From assembly GCA_030027265.1 (NCBI GenBank), contig JASENG010000006.1, positions 62,001 through 126,000 on the forward strand: a stretch of DNA of 64,000 nucleotides, read 5' to 3'. This stretch comes from Lysinibacillus fusiformis. GTDB taxonomy: Bacteria > Bacillota > Bacilli > Bacillales_A > Planococcaceae. The notes under the pieces are model-generated. The model saw only the letters and a program-made list of their open reading frames with translations, did no database searches and was not told where the DNA came from. Shown here piece after piece: positions 33,954 through 42,910 of this stretch (positions are counted from its first letter, which is position 1; the number at the start of each line of letters is the position of its first letter). The translations under genes and the position numbers were made by a program.

Positions 33954-35258
33954 TTAAGAGAATTTTTCTTTAGTTGCAGCAGTAGTTAATTTTGCTTCTT
34001 CTAATGCCATTTGTTCCGGGTAACCATAGCTTCCATGCTCCGAAATATCCAGGCCCATGATTTCCTCTTCTTCCGTAACTCGAAGACCGCCCATTACTTT
34101 ATCCATAATTTTAAGTAAAATGAATGCAACTACAAATGCATAAGCACCAGAAGCAACTACACCTAGAGCTTGAACTCCTAATTGTTCAAAGCCGCCTCCG
34201 TAGAACAAACCAGCTTGACCCCAGCCGATGTCAGTTGATAATGCCGGCAATGCGAATAATCCGTTAGAAAGTGTACCCCAGATCCCCACAGTACCATGAA
34301 CTGATAGTGCAGCGATCGGATCATCAATTTTTTGTTTTTCAAATAGCTGCATACTGAATACAACCATCACACCACCGACTAATCCGATAATAACAGCAGC
34401 CCAAGGAGCTACGAATCCACAAGATGCAGTGATTGCAACCAATCCAGCCAGTGCACCATTTAAAGTTGTTGGCACATCTGCTTTGCCCGTTTTAACCCAA
34501 GCTGTAAACATTGCAGCAACAGCTCCAGCTGCAGCGGCTAATTGTGTATTCAAGATGACATATCCCAGGAAGCCATCAGCTACACCGAATGTACTAGCAC
34601 CATTGAAGCCGAACCAGCCTACCCAAAGAATTAAAACACCTAAAGTAGTATATACTTGGTTATGACCTGCAAGAACATTAGATGAACCATCTCTGTTATA
34701 TTTTCCAATACGAGGTTTTAAGATCATAGTAGCAGCTAAAGCGGCCATAGCACCTGTTAAATGAACTACTGTAGAACCAGCAAAGTCTTGTTTGCCGTGT
34801 TCGGCCAGCCAGCCGCCGCCCCAGATCCAGTGCGCAACCACCGGGTAAACTAAAGCAGAGAAAAGAATAGCAAAGATTACATAGACTGATAATTTTGCAC
34901 GTTCAGCAAAACCGCCAAATGCAATTGTAAGTGCTACGATTGCGAACATTGCTTGGAATGAGAAGTCGACCGCCGGAGTCAATCCTCCAGCTTCTGCTGC
35001 AGTTGTTGTATCACCATAGAAGAAATTTGACAAACCGATGAACGCATTTCCATCACCGTAAATAAATCCATAACCTACAGCCCAAAATACTAAAGTCCCT
35101 AGACCTGCTGTAAAAATTGTTTTACCAGCTACGTGACCAGCATTTTTCATTCTTGTTGAACCTGCTTCGAGTAAAATAAATCCACCTAACATAAAGAATA
35201 CTAAAATTGCACCAATCGCTACCCACAAGTTATCCATCAGTACTTGAACAGCTTCCAT
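33954..35258 (-). CDS. amt: Ammonium transporter (Amt/AmtB family)
   Basis: Using the ATG at 35258 (MEAVQVLMDN), 10 nt behind AAGGGAG; the ATG at 35267 is only 1 nt from the SD. 434 residues, about 11 membrane helices. Signature DFAGSTVVHLTGAMAALAATMILKPRIGKY in the middle, conserved pore residues in FQAMFAIVALTIAFGG and HGTVGIWGTLSNG (second pore His). Imports ammonium or exports none; no glnK follows as in B. subtilis nrgAB. Two TnrA boxes upstream fit nitrogen-limited expression. Confidence 0.94.
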   Translation of the reverse strand: MEAVQVLMDNLWVAIGAILVFFMLGGFILLEAGSTRMKNAGHVAGKTIFTAGLGTLVFWAVGYGFIYGDGNAFIGLSNFFYGDTTTAAEAGGLTPAVDFSFQAMFAIVALTIAFGGFAERAKLSVYVIFAILFSALVYPVVAHWIWGGGWLAEHGKQDFAGSTVVHLTGAMAALAATMILKPRIGKYNRDGSSNVLAGHNQVYTTLGVLILWVGWFGFNGASTFGVADGFLGYVILNTQLAAAAGAVAAMFTAWVKTGKADVPTTLNGALAGLVAITASCGFVAPWAAVIIGLVGGVMVVFSMQLFEKQKIDDPIAALSVHGTVGIWGTLSNGLFALPALSTDIGWGQAGLFYGGGFEQLGVQALGVVASGAYAFVVAFILLKIMDKVMGGLRVTEEEEIMGLDISEHGSYGYPEQMALEEAKLTTAATKEKFS

Positions 35259-35317
35259 AAAATTCATTCTCCCTTCTTAGAAAAAGATCCATCATGTTAC
35301 GTTATATTATTCTATGA

Positions 35318-35423
35318 TGTAAGGAAATGTAACATGTTTTATTTAACTTTATTTTACATTATATTCTCCTTATGTCAATACAATTTTCATAAATTGTTTT
35401 CATTAATGTGAGAAAAGTTAACA
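35318..35423 (-). promoter_or_regulatory. amt promoter with two TnrA/GlnR boxes
   Basis: TGTAAGGAAATGTAACA at 35318-35334 and TGTGAGAAAAGTTAACA at 35407-35423 each fit TGTNA-N7-TNACA. On the minus strand both miss only one position of the TnrA consensus TGTNANAWWWTMTNACA. Between them lies TTGACA (35373-35378, minus strand) with TAAAAT 16 bp on. The distal box is placed for activation and the proximal one, just past the start site, for repression. The remaining spacer to 35700 holds no gene. Confidence 0.65.
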
Positions 35424-35699
35424 TAAGAAGACGGATGGCCAATGAATAGGTAATTTGCAGTTAAACAAGCATTGTTGGCGGCCGTTCATGTATGCGATTT
35501 CATAAAAACCAGTGATATTTCCTCACGCAGCATACGAATTTACATTCTTAATAGTGGGCAAAAAGTGCTGATTAATATAATGTCAAATTCTATAGCAGAT
35601 AAGTACCGGTATGTAATATTTCTTCACAACGATCAATGAATTCATGTATAAATATGAATCCTATACGATTTTTAAATTTCGGTTTCTTCTAACATCATA

Positions 35700-35733
35700 A
35701 AAGCCCCAGAGAATCTGAATCTCCAGAGCTTGT
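35700..35733 (-). terminator. Terminator of the LysM-3D gene
   Basis: AAGCtCTGGAGA pairs with TCTCtgGGGCTT (three G-U pairs), TTTT on the minus strand. Confidence 0.7.
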
Positions 35734-35751
35734 ACATTAAATGATAGGATT

Positions 35752-36531
35752 TTAGTTAAGAATTTTTAATTTTACTTGTTTTCTGCCCCATTTAAGAGCC
35801 TCGTTTTGCGTTGGTATGAAAACATCGATTTTATTTCCTTTAATTGCGCCCCCCGTATCTCCAGCAATTGCCTCACCATAGCCTTCTACCCATACTCTCG
35901 AGCCTAAAGGAATGACATTCGGGTCAACGGCGATTACTTTTTGATCGGGATTTGAACGCAAATCAATTCCAATTGCAGTTGTTCCTGAGCAGCCCGCACA
36001 ATAGGCTGTATAGGCAGTAGCCGTTACCATCAATTCTCTTCCTGAAGCAGGTTCATTCGCTGCACTTTGCGCTACTTTTGGTTGACTAGATTCTGACTTG
36101 CTTGATTGTTTGCCGACAGTTTTCTTTGCCGCATTTTGCTCTTGAGCACTAGCATTCGCTACAGCTATTGAATCTTCTTTTTCACTTCCATCATCATAAA
36201 GAATCAATTCTGATCCGGGATGTATCGTATAATCCGAAAGATCGTTCCACTCCATCAAGTCTTCAAGGTCTACATTGTTATTTATAGCAATTCGGAAAAG
36301 ATTATCCCCTTCTTTTACCTCGTATACTTCCGGTTGCAGCATTTTATAAAAAACAACACTTCGATCTAAGGCATCATCAAAAAATTCTCCATCCCATCCA
36401 TCCGGAATGATTAAACTTTCGTCGTTTTCACCTGTATGCATTGCTGATCGATCGATTTCCATCCCATATACATTTGTAGTTGATATCGAAAATACGATAA
36501 ATAACATCATTATTGTTAATTTAGTTTTCAT
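35752..36531 (-). CDS. Secreted LysM and 3D domain cell-wall hydrolase (YocH-like)
   Basis: 259 residues. Signal peptide 1-23, one LysM peptidoglycan-binding domain at about 76-120 (VYEVKEGDNLFRIAINN...WNDLSDYTIHPGSELILY), a low-complexity linker rich in Ala/Ser/Gln, and a C-terminal 3D domain (VTATAYTAYCAGCSG, IAVDPNVIPLGSRVWVEGYG, AGDTGGAIKGNKIDVF) with the three catalytic-type Asp. Likely a muralytic transglycosylase related to YocH/Rpf-like enzymes, acting outside the cell. ATG behind CAGGAGGACG. Confidence 0.88.
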   Translation of the reverse strand: MKTKLTIMMLFIVFSISTTNVYGMEIDRSAMHTGENDESLIIPDGWDGEFFDDALDRSVVFYKMLQPEVYEVKEGDNLFRIAINNNVDLEDLMEWNDLSDYTIHPGSELILYDDGSEKEDSIAVANASAQEQNAAKKTVGKQSSKSESSQPKVAQSAANEPASGRELMVTATAYTAYCAGCSGTTAIGIDLRSNPDQKVIAVDPNVIPLGSRVWVEGYGEAIAGDTGGAIKGNKIDVFIPTQNEALKWGRKQVKLKILN

Positions 36532-36720
36532 TTCTTCGTCCTCCTGACAATTAATCTCGAAATTTGTAATTGAATTACGAAATAAGTACTCTCCACGGAC
36601 TTACAGAAATATACATATTGATATAAAAATAGAAATAAAATGTAATATTTGTAATAAATGAAATATTTTGTTATTGTTCCTTTTTTTCACATTTCTTACG
36701 GTTTCTCACACCTTCCGGAC

Positions 36721-36766
36721 AAAAAAATGACTGTTTTAAAAGCATTTTCAGCTTTTAAAACAGTCA
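36721..36766 (-). terminator. Strong terminator-like hairpin in the 5' region of the LysM-3D gene
   Basis: GACTGTTTTAAAAGC and GCTTTTAAAACAGTC form a perfect 15-bp stem. On the minus strand it is followed by ATTTTTTTG, a good intrinsic terminator, yet the only gene downstream is the LysM-3D gene 190 bp away and no leftward gene lies upstream. It could be an attenuator or end a short RNA. The rest of 36532-36907 is AT-rich with the divergent promoters. Confidence 0.55.
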
Positions 36767-36907
36767 TAAAATAAAGCAAGTTTCGCTCGTTTTTTCCTTA
36801 ATCCATTACTACTTCTTCCACTTCATGTTACAATCAAATATAAATTTAATTTAAAAGCAATATAAATCATGCAAGTTTGGCTTTATAAAAGAAAGGCGGC
36901 ATAAAAA

Positions 36908-38581
36908 GTGAAGTTACATGTACATATTATTGCACCCTATGAAGCAATGCTACCGATTATAAAAGAATGTACACCACTTTTTCCCGAAATGAAGATCTGT
37001 GTGTCAGTTGGCGAATTGCAAGCTGGTGTAGATATCGCACTGTCAAACGAATTTGAAACTGATATATTCATCAGTAGAGGCACCACCGCCAAACTTATAA
37101 AAGAGGCAGTGAAAACCCCTGTTATTGATATGAATATCACTGGATACGATATGATGCGCTCCCTTTCATCGGCAGCTAATTTAAGCAATAAGTCCGCACT
37201 GATTAGTTTCCCGGATATTACAACGTTCGCAGTATCTACCATTGATTTGATGGAGCTGCCCATTTCTGTTTTTACAATAGAACATAGCGATGAGATTGCC
37301 CCTTTAATAGTAGATTTAAAAAATAAAGGATATAAACAAATTATTGGGGATACAATCACCGTTAAAATTAGTGAAGATTATGGCCTTAAAGGTTTTTTAA
37401 TTCATGCAAGTAAAGTCACAATTATAAAAGTACTTGAACAAGCAAGAGAATTATATCAATACATAAATCGAATAAATATTCCCAGCAAGATTTTTGAAAT
37501 ATTGGCCCAAAAAAATTACAAAAACATGGTTCTTCTTGATAATCAGAATAATATCGTCTATGAGCATTTTTCAACCTTGCAGTTTACGAGTAATTTAAAG
37601 AATCAATTATATATATTAAATACGGATATTGACTTATATAAAAAGAAAGCATCTAAAAAATATGTAGAAGATGAAAACATAGTCGAAATCGATGGTTATT
37701 ATTTGTCTGATTTTTCATATAAATTATTTAAATTTAATAAGCATGAACAGTTATTAAACCAAGACGGTTTAAAAGTCCATACCGAAAATTTATATGAGCC
37801 ATTAATTGCCGAATCAGATCAAATGCAATTTATCTTACAGCAAATAACAACTCTATATCAAAGAAATGAGCCTATTCTATTGATAGGTGAAAAAGGTACA
37901 GGCAAAAACTTTATTTCTACCTATATTCATCACGAATACGAAGAGGGCTTGCTATTAACCATCGATGTCGAAAAATATGACATCGATAAACTAGAAGAAA
38001 TACCTTTAAAGAATGTGCGTACAATCAAGTTTCAGAATTTAGCGCTGGTCAAGGAGAATCACGACAAATTATCTGCATATATAAACAGATGCATTAATTT
38101 AAAAATCCATGTGTTTATACTATTAGAAAATGATATTCAATTTGAACCGTTTACATGTAAAGATTCCAATATCGTTGAACTTCCTGGCCTCAATGAACGA
38201 AAAGAGGAAATCTCTGCCTTTGTTCAATATTTTTTATCTACATTCCATGAAAAATATGGAACAATCGCTGTTAAGATTAAAGAAGAGTCATTATCGCTGC
38301 TAAAAGAAACTATATATCCTTTCAATCTTGATGATTTGCGATATATTATCAAACAAATTGCATTAAATGAAAATTCAATCGTGATAAAACACGAAACCAT
38401 AGAAAAAGTTTTAAATGTAGAAAAGCTTACTTTAAAAGCCTTGTCCTTCAAGGGAACATTAAAAGAAATCGAAAAAGAAATTATTGAACTGGTATTAAAG
38501 GAGGAAAATTTCAACCAATCCAGAACAGCTGAACGTCTAGGCATTAACAGGGCTACATTATGGAGAAAACTGAAAGAGTAA
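36908..38581 (+). CDS. PrpR-type regulator with degenerate AAA domain
   Basis: 557 residues. N-terminal PrpR_N sensor domain (about 1-180: IIAPYEAMLPIIKE, FISRGTTAKLIKE, VIDMNITGYDMMRSL). Central sigma-54-activator-like ATPase at about 300-470 is eroded: the P-loop reads GEKGTGKN (Asn for Ser/Thr), no Walker B acidic pair and no GAFTGA loop are present. C-terminal Fis-type HTH NFNQSRTAERLGINRATLWRKLKE. It probably regulates without activating sigma-54 polymerase, as a repressor or conventional activator. Ligand unknown. Monocistronic, start TTG/GTG-type (GTG at 36908) behind AAAGGCGGC. Confidence 0.8.
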   Translation: MKLHVHIIAPYEAMLPIIKECTPLFPEMKICVSVGELQAGVDIALSNEFETDIFISRGTTAKLIKEAVKTPVIDMNITGYDMMRSLSSAANLSNKSALISFPDITTFAVSTIDLMELPISVFTIEHSDEIAPLIVDLKNKGYKQIIGDTITVKISEDYGLKGFLIHASKVTIIKVLEQARELYQYINRINIPSKIFEILAQKNYKNMVLLDNQNNIVYEHFSTLQFTSNLKNQLYILNTDIDLYKKKASKKYVEDENIVEIDGYYLSDFSYKLFKFNKHEQLLNQDGLKVHTENLYEPLIAESDQMQFILQQITTLYQRNEPILLIGEKGTGKNFISTYIHHEYEEGLLLTIDVEKYDIDKLEEIPLKNVRTIKFQNLALVKENHDKLSAYINRCINLKIHVFILLENDIQFEPFTCKDSNIVELPGLNERKEEISAFVQYFLSTFHEKYGTIAVKIKEESLSLLKETIYPFNLDDLRYIIKQIALNENSIVIKHETIEKVLNVEKLTLKALSFKGTLKEIEKEIIELVLKEENFNQSRTAERLGINRATLWRKLKE

Positions 38582-38585
38582 CCTT

Positions 38586-38622
38586 CCGCGGGCATTGTCA
38601 AAATGACATGTCCGCGTTTTTT
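38586..38622 (+). terminator. Terminator after the PrpR-type gene
   Basis: CGCGG..TGTCA pairs with TGACA..CCGCG, then TTTTTTATTTT. Confidence 0.7.
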
Positions 38623-38698
38623 ATTTTGGCTTCTTTATTGGGAATCATAGAAATAGGATACCTCTTATCTTAAGATATCCCATTTATATGCCCTTATT

Positions 38699-38914
38699 TT
38701 AATTTAATAAATCATTATCACAACTAGGGAATATATAAATGCCTTGGATCAGGTCGTAATCATAATATTTCTGGACAAATTTTTGTTGATATAAGTATTC
38801 CAATAAACATATTTCATCATCATCTGCATCACATAATACACCCGAGACGCTTAGTCCATTTTTAAACGCAACGCCAATCGGCTGACCAATGAGAAGTTTG
38901 ATTTTATCAAGCAT
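38699..38914 (-). CDS. Small protein, possibly Sm-like fold
   Basis: 71 residues, ATG behind GGAAGGAGGGAG. LIGQPIGVAFKNGLSVSGVLCDADDDEICLLEYL looks like the alternating strands of an Sm1-like motif (hydrophobic-G-V-hydrophobic with a central turn), followed by a last strand QGIYIFP. It is not Hfq by sequence. Acidic and soluble, no known domain. Stands alone between the PrpR-type gene and the next small ORF. Confidence 0.6.
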   Translation of the reverse strand: MLDKIKLLIGQPIGVAFKNGLSVSGVLCDADDDEICLLEYLYQQKFVQKYYDYDLIQGIYIFPSCDNDLLN

Positions 38915-39031
38915 CGATTAGCTCCCTCCTTCCTCTATTTTATGAGAAGAGATGAAAGCCTATTGTGCGATTGTCTTATATGTAAAATTTCATTTTCAAA
39001 AGCGATTTCCGGATTCGTTTCAAAATAAAAT

Positions 39032-39063
39032 AATCCCGTTCACACAAATGAACGAGACGTATT
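39032..39063 (-). terminator. Terminator of the 76-aa gene
   Basis: TCTCGTTCA pairs with TGAACGGGA (one G-U) on the minus strand, then TTATTTTATTTT. Confidence 0.6.
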
Positions 39064-39065
39064 TA

Positions 39066-39296
39066 TTAGTTTCTTTTTGTACCTCTCATTAGCTTTTCGA
39101 ATCTCTGCATCACCGGGTCTACTTTCGGCGTAAACTTGTATGGATTTTTCTCCATCGCAAATTCCTCTACTGTAGACGTCTGAGATTCAAAAGTTAACTT
39201 TTCATGTGCTGTTCCTGGCGGGTTATTTAAGGTTTCTTCGCCATCAAAATGCGGTGTCGATTCTACATGTTGATTTTCTGAATTTCTTGGCATCAT
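39066..39296 (-). CDS. Small hydrophilic protein of unknown function
   Basis: 76 residues, ATG behind GGGAAGGAG with its own terminator. Low complexity, rich in Glu/Asn/Pro/Thr over the first 50 residues and probably disordered; the C-terminal KFTPKVDPVMQRFEKLMRGTKRN is basic and could form a helix. No family recognised. Coding is supported by the start signal and terminator, not by homology. Confidence 0.6.
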   Translation of the reverse strand: MMPRNSENQHVESTPHFDGEETLNNPPGTAHEKLTFESQTSTVEEFAMEKNPYKFTPKVDPVMQRFEKLMRGTKRN

Positions 39297-39454
39297 TTCA
39301 ACTCCTTCCCGGATTAATATGAGTATAATGCCCTATATTTATTCATAAAACAGCTTTAAATGTCATTTAATCTTACATTGCCACTTCATAGATTTTATAA
39401 TATTTCCTTTTAATTAGGAAAAGCTAAAACTTCAGAAAATTTATTAGAAATACT

Positions 39455-39515
39455 TTGACATAGTCTCAAAAATAAGGTAAATTACCAAAGGGCGAACAAT
39501 TAATGCCCATTATTT
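39455..39515 (+). promoter_or_regulatory. guaC promoter with PurR-box-like element
   Basis: TTGACA (39455-39460) and TAAATT (39478-39483) are 17 bp apart. GGGCGAACAATTAATGCCC follows at about the start site: it contains CGAACAAT, the core of Bacillus PurR boxes, and can fold as a short hairpin. Only one box is seen, so PurR control is tentative. Confidence 0.45.
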
Positions 39516-39547
39516 AAAAAATATTCGTGATTTAGAGGTGTTCTTAA

Positions 39548-40531
39548 ATGGATAACGTATTTGACTATGAAGATATTCAATTAATTCCAAATAAATGTAT
39601 CGTAAACAGCCGTTCAGAATGCGATACTTCAATAATGTTTGGCGGCCATAAATTTAAATTGCCAGTGGTACCTGCTAATATGCAGACAATTATCGATGAA
39701 TCGATAGCGATTACTTTAGCTGAAAATGGTTATTTTTATATCATGCACCGTTTCAATCCTGAAACACGTGCAGAATTTATTAAAAACATGCATTCCCGCA
39801 AATTAATTGCTTCTATTTCTGTTGGCGTTAAAGATGAAGAGTATGCTTTCATTGAACAATTAGCAGTGGAAGAATTAATCCCTGAGTTTATTACAATCGA
39901 TATTGCACACGGTCATTCAAATGCCGTTATCAATATGATCAAACATATTAAATATCATTTACCTCAAAGCTTTGTTATCGCAGGCAATGTAGGTACTCCA
40001 GAAGCAGTTCGTGAGCTTGAAAACGCTGGAGCTGATGCAACGAAAGTTGGAATTGGACCAGGTAAAGTTTGCATTACGAAGATTAAAACCGGGTTCGGTA
40101 CCGGCGGCTGGCAATTAGCAGCACTTCGCTGGTGTTCAAAAGCTGCCACAAAACCAATTATAGCGGATGGTGGTATCCGTACAAATGGGGATATCGCAAA
40201 ATCAGTTCGCTTTGGTGCTTCTATGGTGATGATCGGTTCACTATTTGCTGGCCACGAGGAATCTCCAGGTCAAACAGTTGTAAAAGATGGCAAAATGTTT
40301 AAAGAATACTTTGGTTCTGCTTCTGAGTTCCAAAAAGGCGAAAAGAAAAATGTTGAAGGTAAAAAAATGTACGTGGAACATAAAGGTTCTTTAATGGATA
40401 CTTTAGTAGAAATGGAACAGGATTTACAATCATCAATCTCTTATGCTGGCGGAAGCAAATTAGACTCAATCCGCACTGTTGACTATGTTGTCGTTAAAAA
40501 CTCTATCTTTAATGGAGATAAAGTGTACTAA
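39548..40531 (+). CDS. guaC: GMP reductase
   Basis: 327 residues. TIM-barrel enzyme of the IMPDH/GMPR family without CBS domains: [34 protein letters not shown] (phosphate loop) and the catalytic Cys in [17 protein letters not shown] (about residue 177). Converts GMP to IMP with NADPH, salvaging guanine for adenine nucleotides. Length matches the Gram-positive GuaC2 group. A strong terminator follows. Confidence 0.94.
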   Translation: MDNVFDYEDIQLIPNKCIVNSRSECDTSIMFGGHKFKLPVVPANMQTIIDESIAITLAENGYFYIMHRFNPETRAEFIKNMHSRKLIASISVGVKDEEYAFIEQLAVEELIPEFITIDIAHGHSNAVINMIKHIKYHLPQSFVIAGNVGTPEAVRELENAGADATKVGIGPGKVCITKIKTGFGTGGWQLAALRWCSKAATKPIIADGGIRTNGDIAKSVRFGASMVMIGSLFAGHEESPGQTVVKDGKMFKEYFGSASEFQKGEKKNVEGKKMYVEHKGSLMDTLVEMEQDLQSSISYAGGSKLDSIRTVDYVVVKNSIFNGDKVY

Positions 40532-40550
40532 TAAGAACCAATAAATAAAT

Positions 40551-40592
40551 CGAGTAGAATTTCAGCTAAAATGAAATTCTACTCGTTTTTAG
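40551..40592 (+). terminator. guaC terminator
   Basis: A perfect 14-bp stem CGAGTAGAATTTCA/TGAAATTCTACTCG, then TTTTT. Confidence 0.92.
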
Positions 40593-40638
40593 TTTTTGCC
40601 ATATTATTTATACAGTAATGCTTAAACAAAGGTTACAC

Positions 40639-41457
40639 CTACACTCTTCTAAATCGTTTTAAGAAGGATTGAACACGCTCGTTATTGGAATGCTCGAGAA
40701 CATCACTTGCTGTTCCTTGCTCTGCAATGACACCTTGATCTAGGAACAGCACCTTATCTGCAACATCTAGTGCAAAGTCCATCTCATGTGTTACTAATAC
40801 CATAGCCATCTCGTCATTTCGGGCAATATCTCGAATTACTTCAAGCACCTCTCCTACCAACTCCGGGTCGAGTGCTGAAGTAACTTCGTCAAATAACATT
40901 ATTTTTGGCCGCATAACTAATGCTCGCGCCATTGCCACACGCTGCTTCTGTCCACCTGAAAGTTGTGATGGATAGAAGTGCAATTTGTCGCCTAAGCCTA
41001 CCCTCTCCAACATCTTGATGGATCGTTCTCGAACTTCTTCTTTGCTTTCTTTTTTTACATGGACGGGAGCCGACATACAATTTTCTAAAATCGTCATATG
41101 CGGAAACAAGTTAAAATGCTGAAAGACCATGCCAATTTCTCCGCGCACATCTCTTAAATGTTTTTCATTTGCACGAACTTGTGAACCGTTCTTGTCCATC
41201 TTCCATAGATTTGTTCCATTAACCAATATGTCACCTGAGGTTGGTTCTTCCAATGTCATTAACATTCGTATGATCGTTGTCTTACCAGAACCACTTGGTC
41301 CGATTACCGCAATTTTTTCACCTGGATGTATGTCAAGATTAATTCCCTTTAATACATGTGTATCTCCAAATGACTTCGTAACGTTTCTATATTTCACTAT
41401 TGGCTCTGAATTTAATAGAATATCATTCTCTTTATTTTTCACTAATATTTTAGACAA
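40639..41457 (-). CDS. ehuA: Ectoine/hydroxyectoine ABC transporter ATPase, copy 1
   Basis: Start TTG at 41457 (SKILVKNKEN) behind GAGGGGAG, overlapping the ehuD stop; the frame runs on to 41535 inside ehuD. 272 residues, the same length as its paralogue at 54048. Walker A GPSGSGKTT, Q-loop VFQHFNLFPHMT, signature LSGGQKQRVAMARAL, Walker B IMLFDEVTSALDPE, switch His in VLVTHEMDFA. Energises uptake through EhuC/EhuD. Last gene of the doeA-to-ehuA operon. Confidence 0.88.
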   Translation of the reverse strand: MSKILVKNKENDILLNSEPIVKYRNVTKSFGDTHVLKGINLDIHPGEKIAVIGPSGSGKTTIIRMLMTLEEPTSGDILVNGTNLWKMDKNGSQVRANEKHLRDVRGEIGMVFQHFNLFPHMTILENCMSAPVHVKKESKEEVRERSIKMLERVGLGDKLHFYPSQLSGGQKQRVAMARALVMRPKIMLFDEVTSALDPELVGEVLEVIRDIARNDEMAMVLVTHEMDFALDVADKVLFLDQGVIAEQGTASDVLEHSNNERVQSFLKRFRRV

Positions 41458-42202
41458 TATGATCGCTCCCCTCAAGGTTAATCTCTTGAATCGAATTCTT
41501 CTTTTTTGATTTCGATAAAACTGCATTTTTGTCAAAACGAGTATTCACTTTTACTTCTAGTTTTTTTATTAAAATGGATGATGGATAACTTAATGCTAAG
41601 AAAATTATTCCAACGATTGTTAACGGCTCTAGATAAGCAAAGTTTAGAGCACCATAGGAATTTGCCATAAAGAGAATTCCTCCCACACCAATCGTTGATG
41701 CTAATGGAACTTCTTTAAACATAATAATGAAATAGTTTCCTAGCATTGGGATTGTTGGCGGTATGGCTTGAGGCAAAATAATCTTTTTCCACTTATCTGC
41801 GGTTGAGAAATTCAGCGCTGTAGATGCCTCCCATTGCCCTTTATCCACACTATCTATCCCCGATCGATAAATTTCCCCAATATATGTGCTGTAATGTATC
41901 CCTATTCCTAATACTGCACAGGTAAAGGGTTCTAATGTGACACCCACTCCCGGTACCATTGGCCAAGCATAATAAATAAAAAATAATTGAACCAGGGGTG
42001 GTGTAGACCTAATAAATTCCATCATCCATGTTACAAGCCAAACTAATGGTTTATTCGGAATACGTCGTAAAAAAATCCATAAGAAGCCGAAGATTAATGC
42101 AAATCCAAAGCAGGCAAACGTCAACCCCACTGTCATACCTAAACCTTTTAAGACGATTGGAAATGCTTCAAGGAATGTTTCCCATCTAAAGTTTGTGTTC
42201 AT
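41450..42202 (-). CDS. ehuD: Ectoine/hydroxyectoine ABC transporter permease EhuD, copy 1
   Basis: 250 residues, five to six membrane helices. Polar amino-acid permease of the HisMQ type: EFIRSTPPLVQLFFIYYAWP and the EAA loop QWEASTALNFSTADKWKKIILPQAIPPTIP. More than 85 percent of positions appear shared with the copy at 54859 by eye. Start ATG shares one base with the ehuC stop (TAATG), so translation is coupled. Confidence 0.87.
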   Translation of the reverse strand: MNTNFRWETFLEAFPIVLKGLGMTVGLTFACFGFALIFGFLWIFLRRIPNKPLVWLVTWMMEFIRSTPPLVQLFFIYYAWPMVPGVGVTLEPFTCAVLGIGIHYSTYIGEIYRSGIDSVDKGQWEASTALNFSTADKWKKIILPQAIPPTIPMLGNYFIIMFKEVPLASTIGVGGILFMANSYGALNFAYLEPLTIVGIIFLALSYPSSILIKKLEVKVNTRFDKNAVLSKSKKKNSIQEINLEGSDHIV

Positions 42203-42870
42203 TAGCTAGCCACCCCTTTCTTCGATAGTGTTTCTCCTTTTCTTGTTAACCAAATGAACGGTAGTGCAAGAATAAAATACATGAATAAAACAACTACGTA
42301 TACTAATGGAGCTTGAGATAGATTTGTACTGCGCATAATATCGCCATAGTACAAAATGTCACGCATACCAATAAGAGACACAAGAGAGGTAGCTTTCATC
42401 ATTTGGATGGTGTAGTTGCCAGCCTCTGGAAGCATCATTCTTACCGCTTGAGGCAAAATGATGAGACGCATTCGTTGAAAACTTGACATGTTTAAAGCAA
42501 TTGAAGCTTCTGTTTGCCCCTTATCTACAGCTAAGATAGAGCCTCGTACAACTTCAGATAAATAGGCACCATAGTTAAGCCCGATTGCAATAACCCCTGT
42601 CCACCAATTCGATCCTAACTGAATGCCAAATAGCATTGGAATAGCGTAATAGAGCCAAAATAATTGTACGATTAATGATGTACCACGAAAAACTTCAACA
42701 TAGATACCGGCTATTTTATTTAGAAAAATATTTTTTGATGTTCTGGCAAGTCCTGCAATAAAAGCTGCTATGTAAGCAATGATTGCTGAAGCTAGTAATA
42801 CTGTAACCGTAATTTGTAGTCCTCGCAGCAGTTGAGGAATTATTTCAATGAAGGCATTCAAATTGATCAT
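42202..42870 (-). CDS. ehuC: Ectoine/hydroxyectoine ABC transporter permease EhuC, copy 1
   Basis: 222 residues; ATG behind AAAGGA. Membrane helices with FRGTSLIVQLFWLYYAIPMLF and the EAA motif QTEASIALNMSSFQRMRLIILPQAVRMMLP; LKATxLVSLIG-type segment MKATSLVSLIGMRDI matches the EhuC subfamily. Pairs with EhuD to form the translocation pore. This intact copy provides the reference for the damaged start in the second copy. Confidence 0.87.
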   Translation of the reverse strand: MINLNAFIEIIPQLLRGLQITVTVLLASAIIAYIAAFIAGLARTSKNIFLNKIAGIYVEVFRGTSLIVQLFWLYYAIPMLFGIQLGSNWWTGVIAIGLNYGAYLSEVVRGSILAVDKGQTEASIALNMSSFQRMRLIILPQAVRMMLPEAGNYTIQMMKATSLVSLIGMRDILYYGDIMRSTNLSQAPLVYVVVLFMYFILALPFIWLTRKGETLSKKGVAS

Positions 42871-42910
42871 TCCTTTCTGTTTGAATATTTAAAAAATCGA
42901 ATTGGTTATG

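Noticed and set aside
36532-36907. c-di-AMP (ydaO) riboswitch before the LysM-3D gene
   Set aside because: I looked because such hydrolases often carry it, but the conserved aptamer sequences are not visible; only the terminator hairpin is.
39420-39547. Purine riboswitch before guaC
   Set aside because: No three-way-junction aptamer motif; only a single PurR-box-like hairpin.
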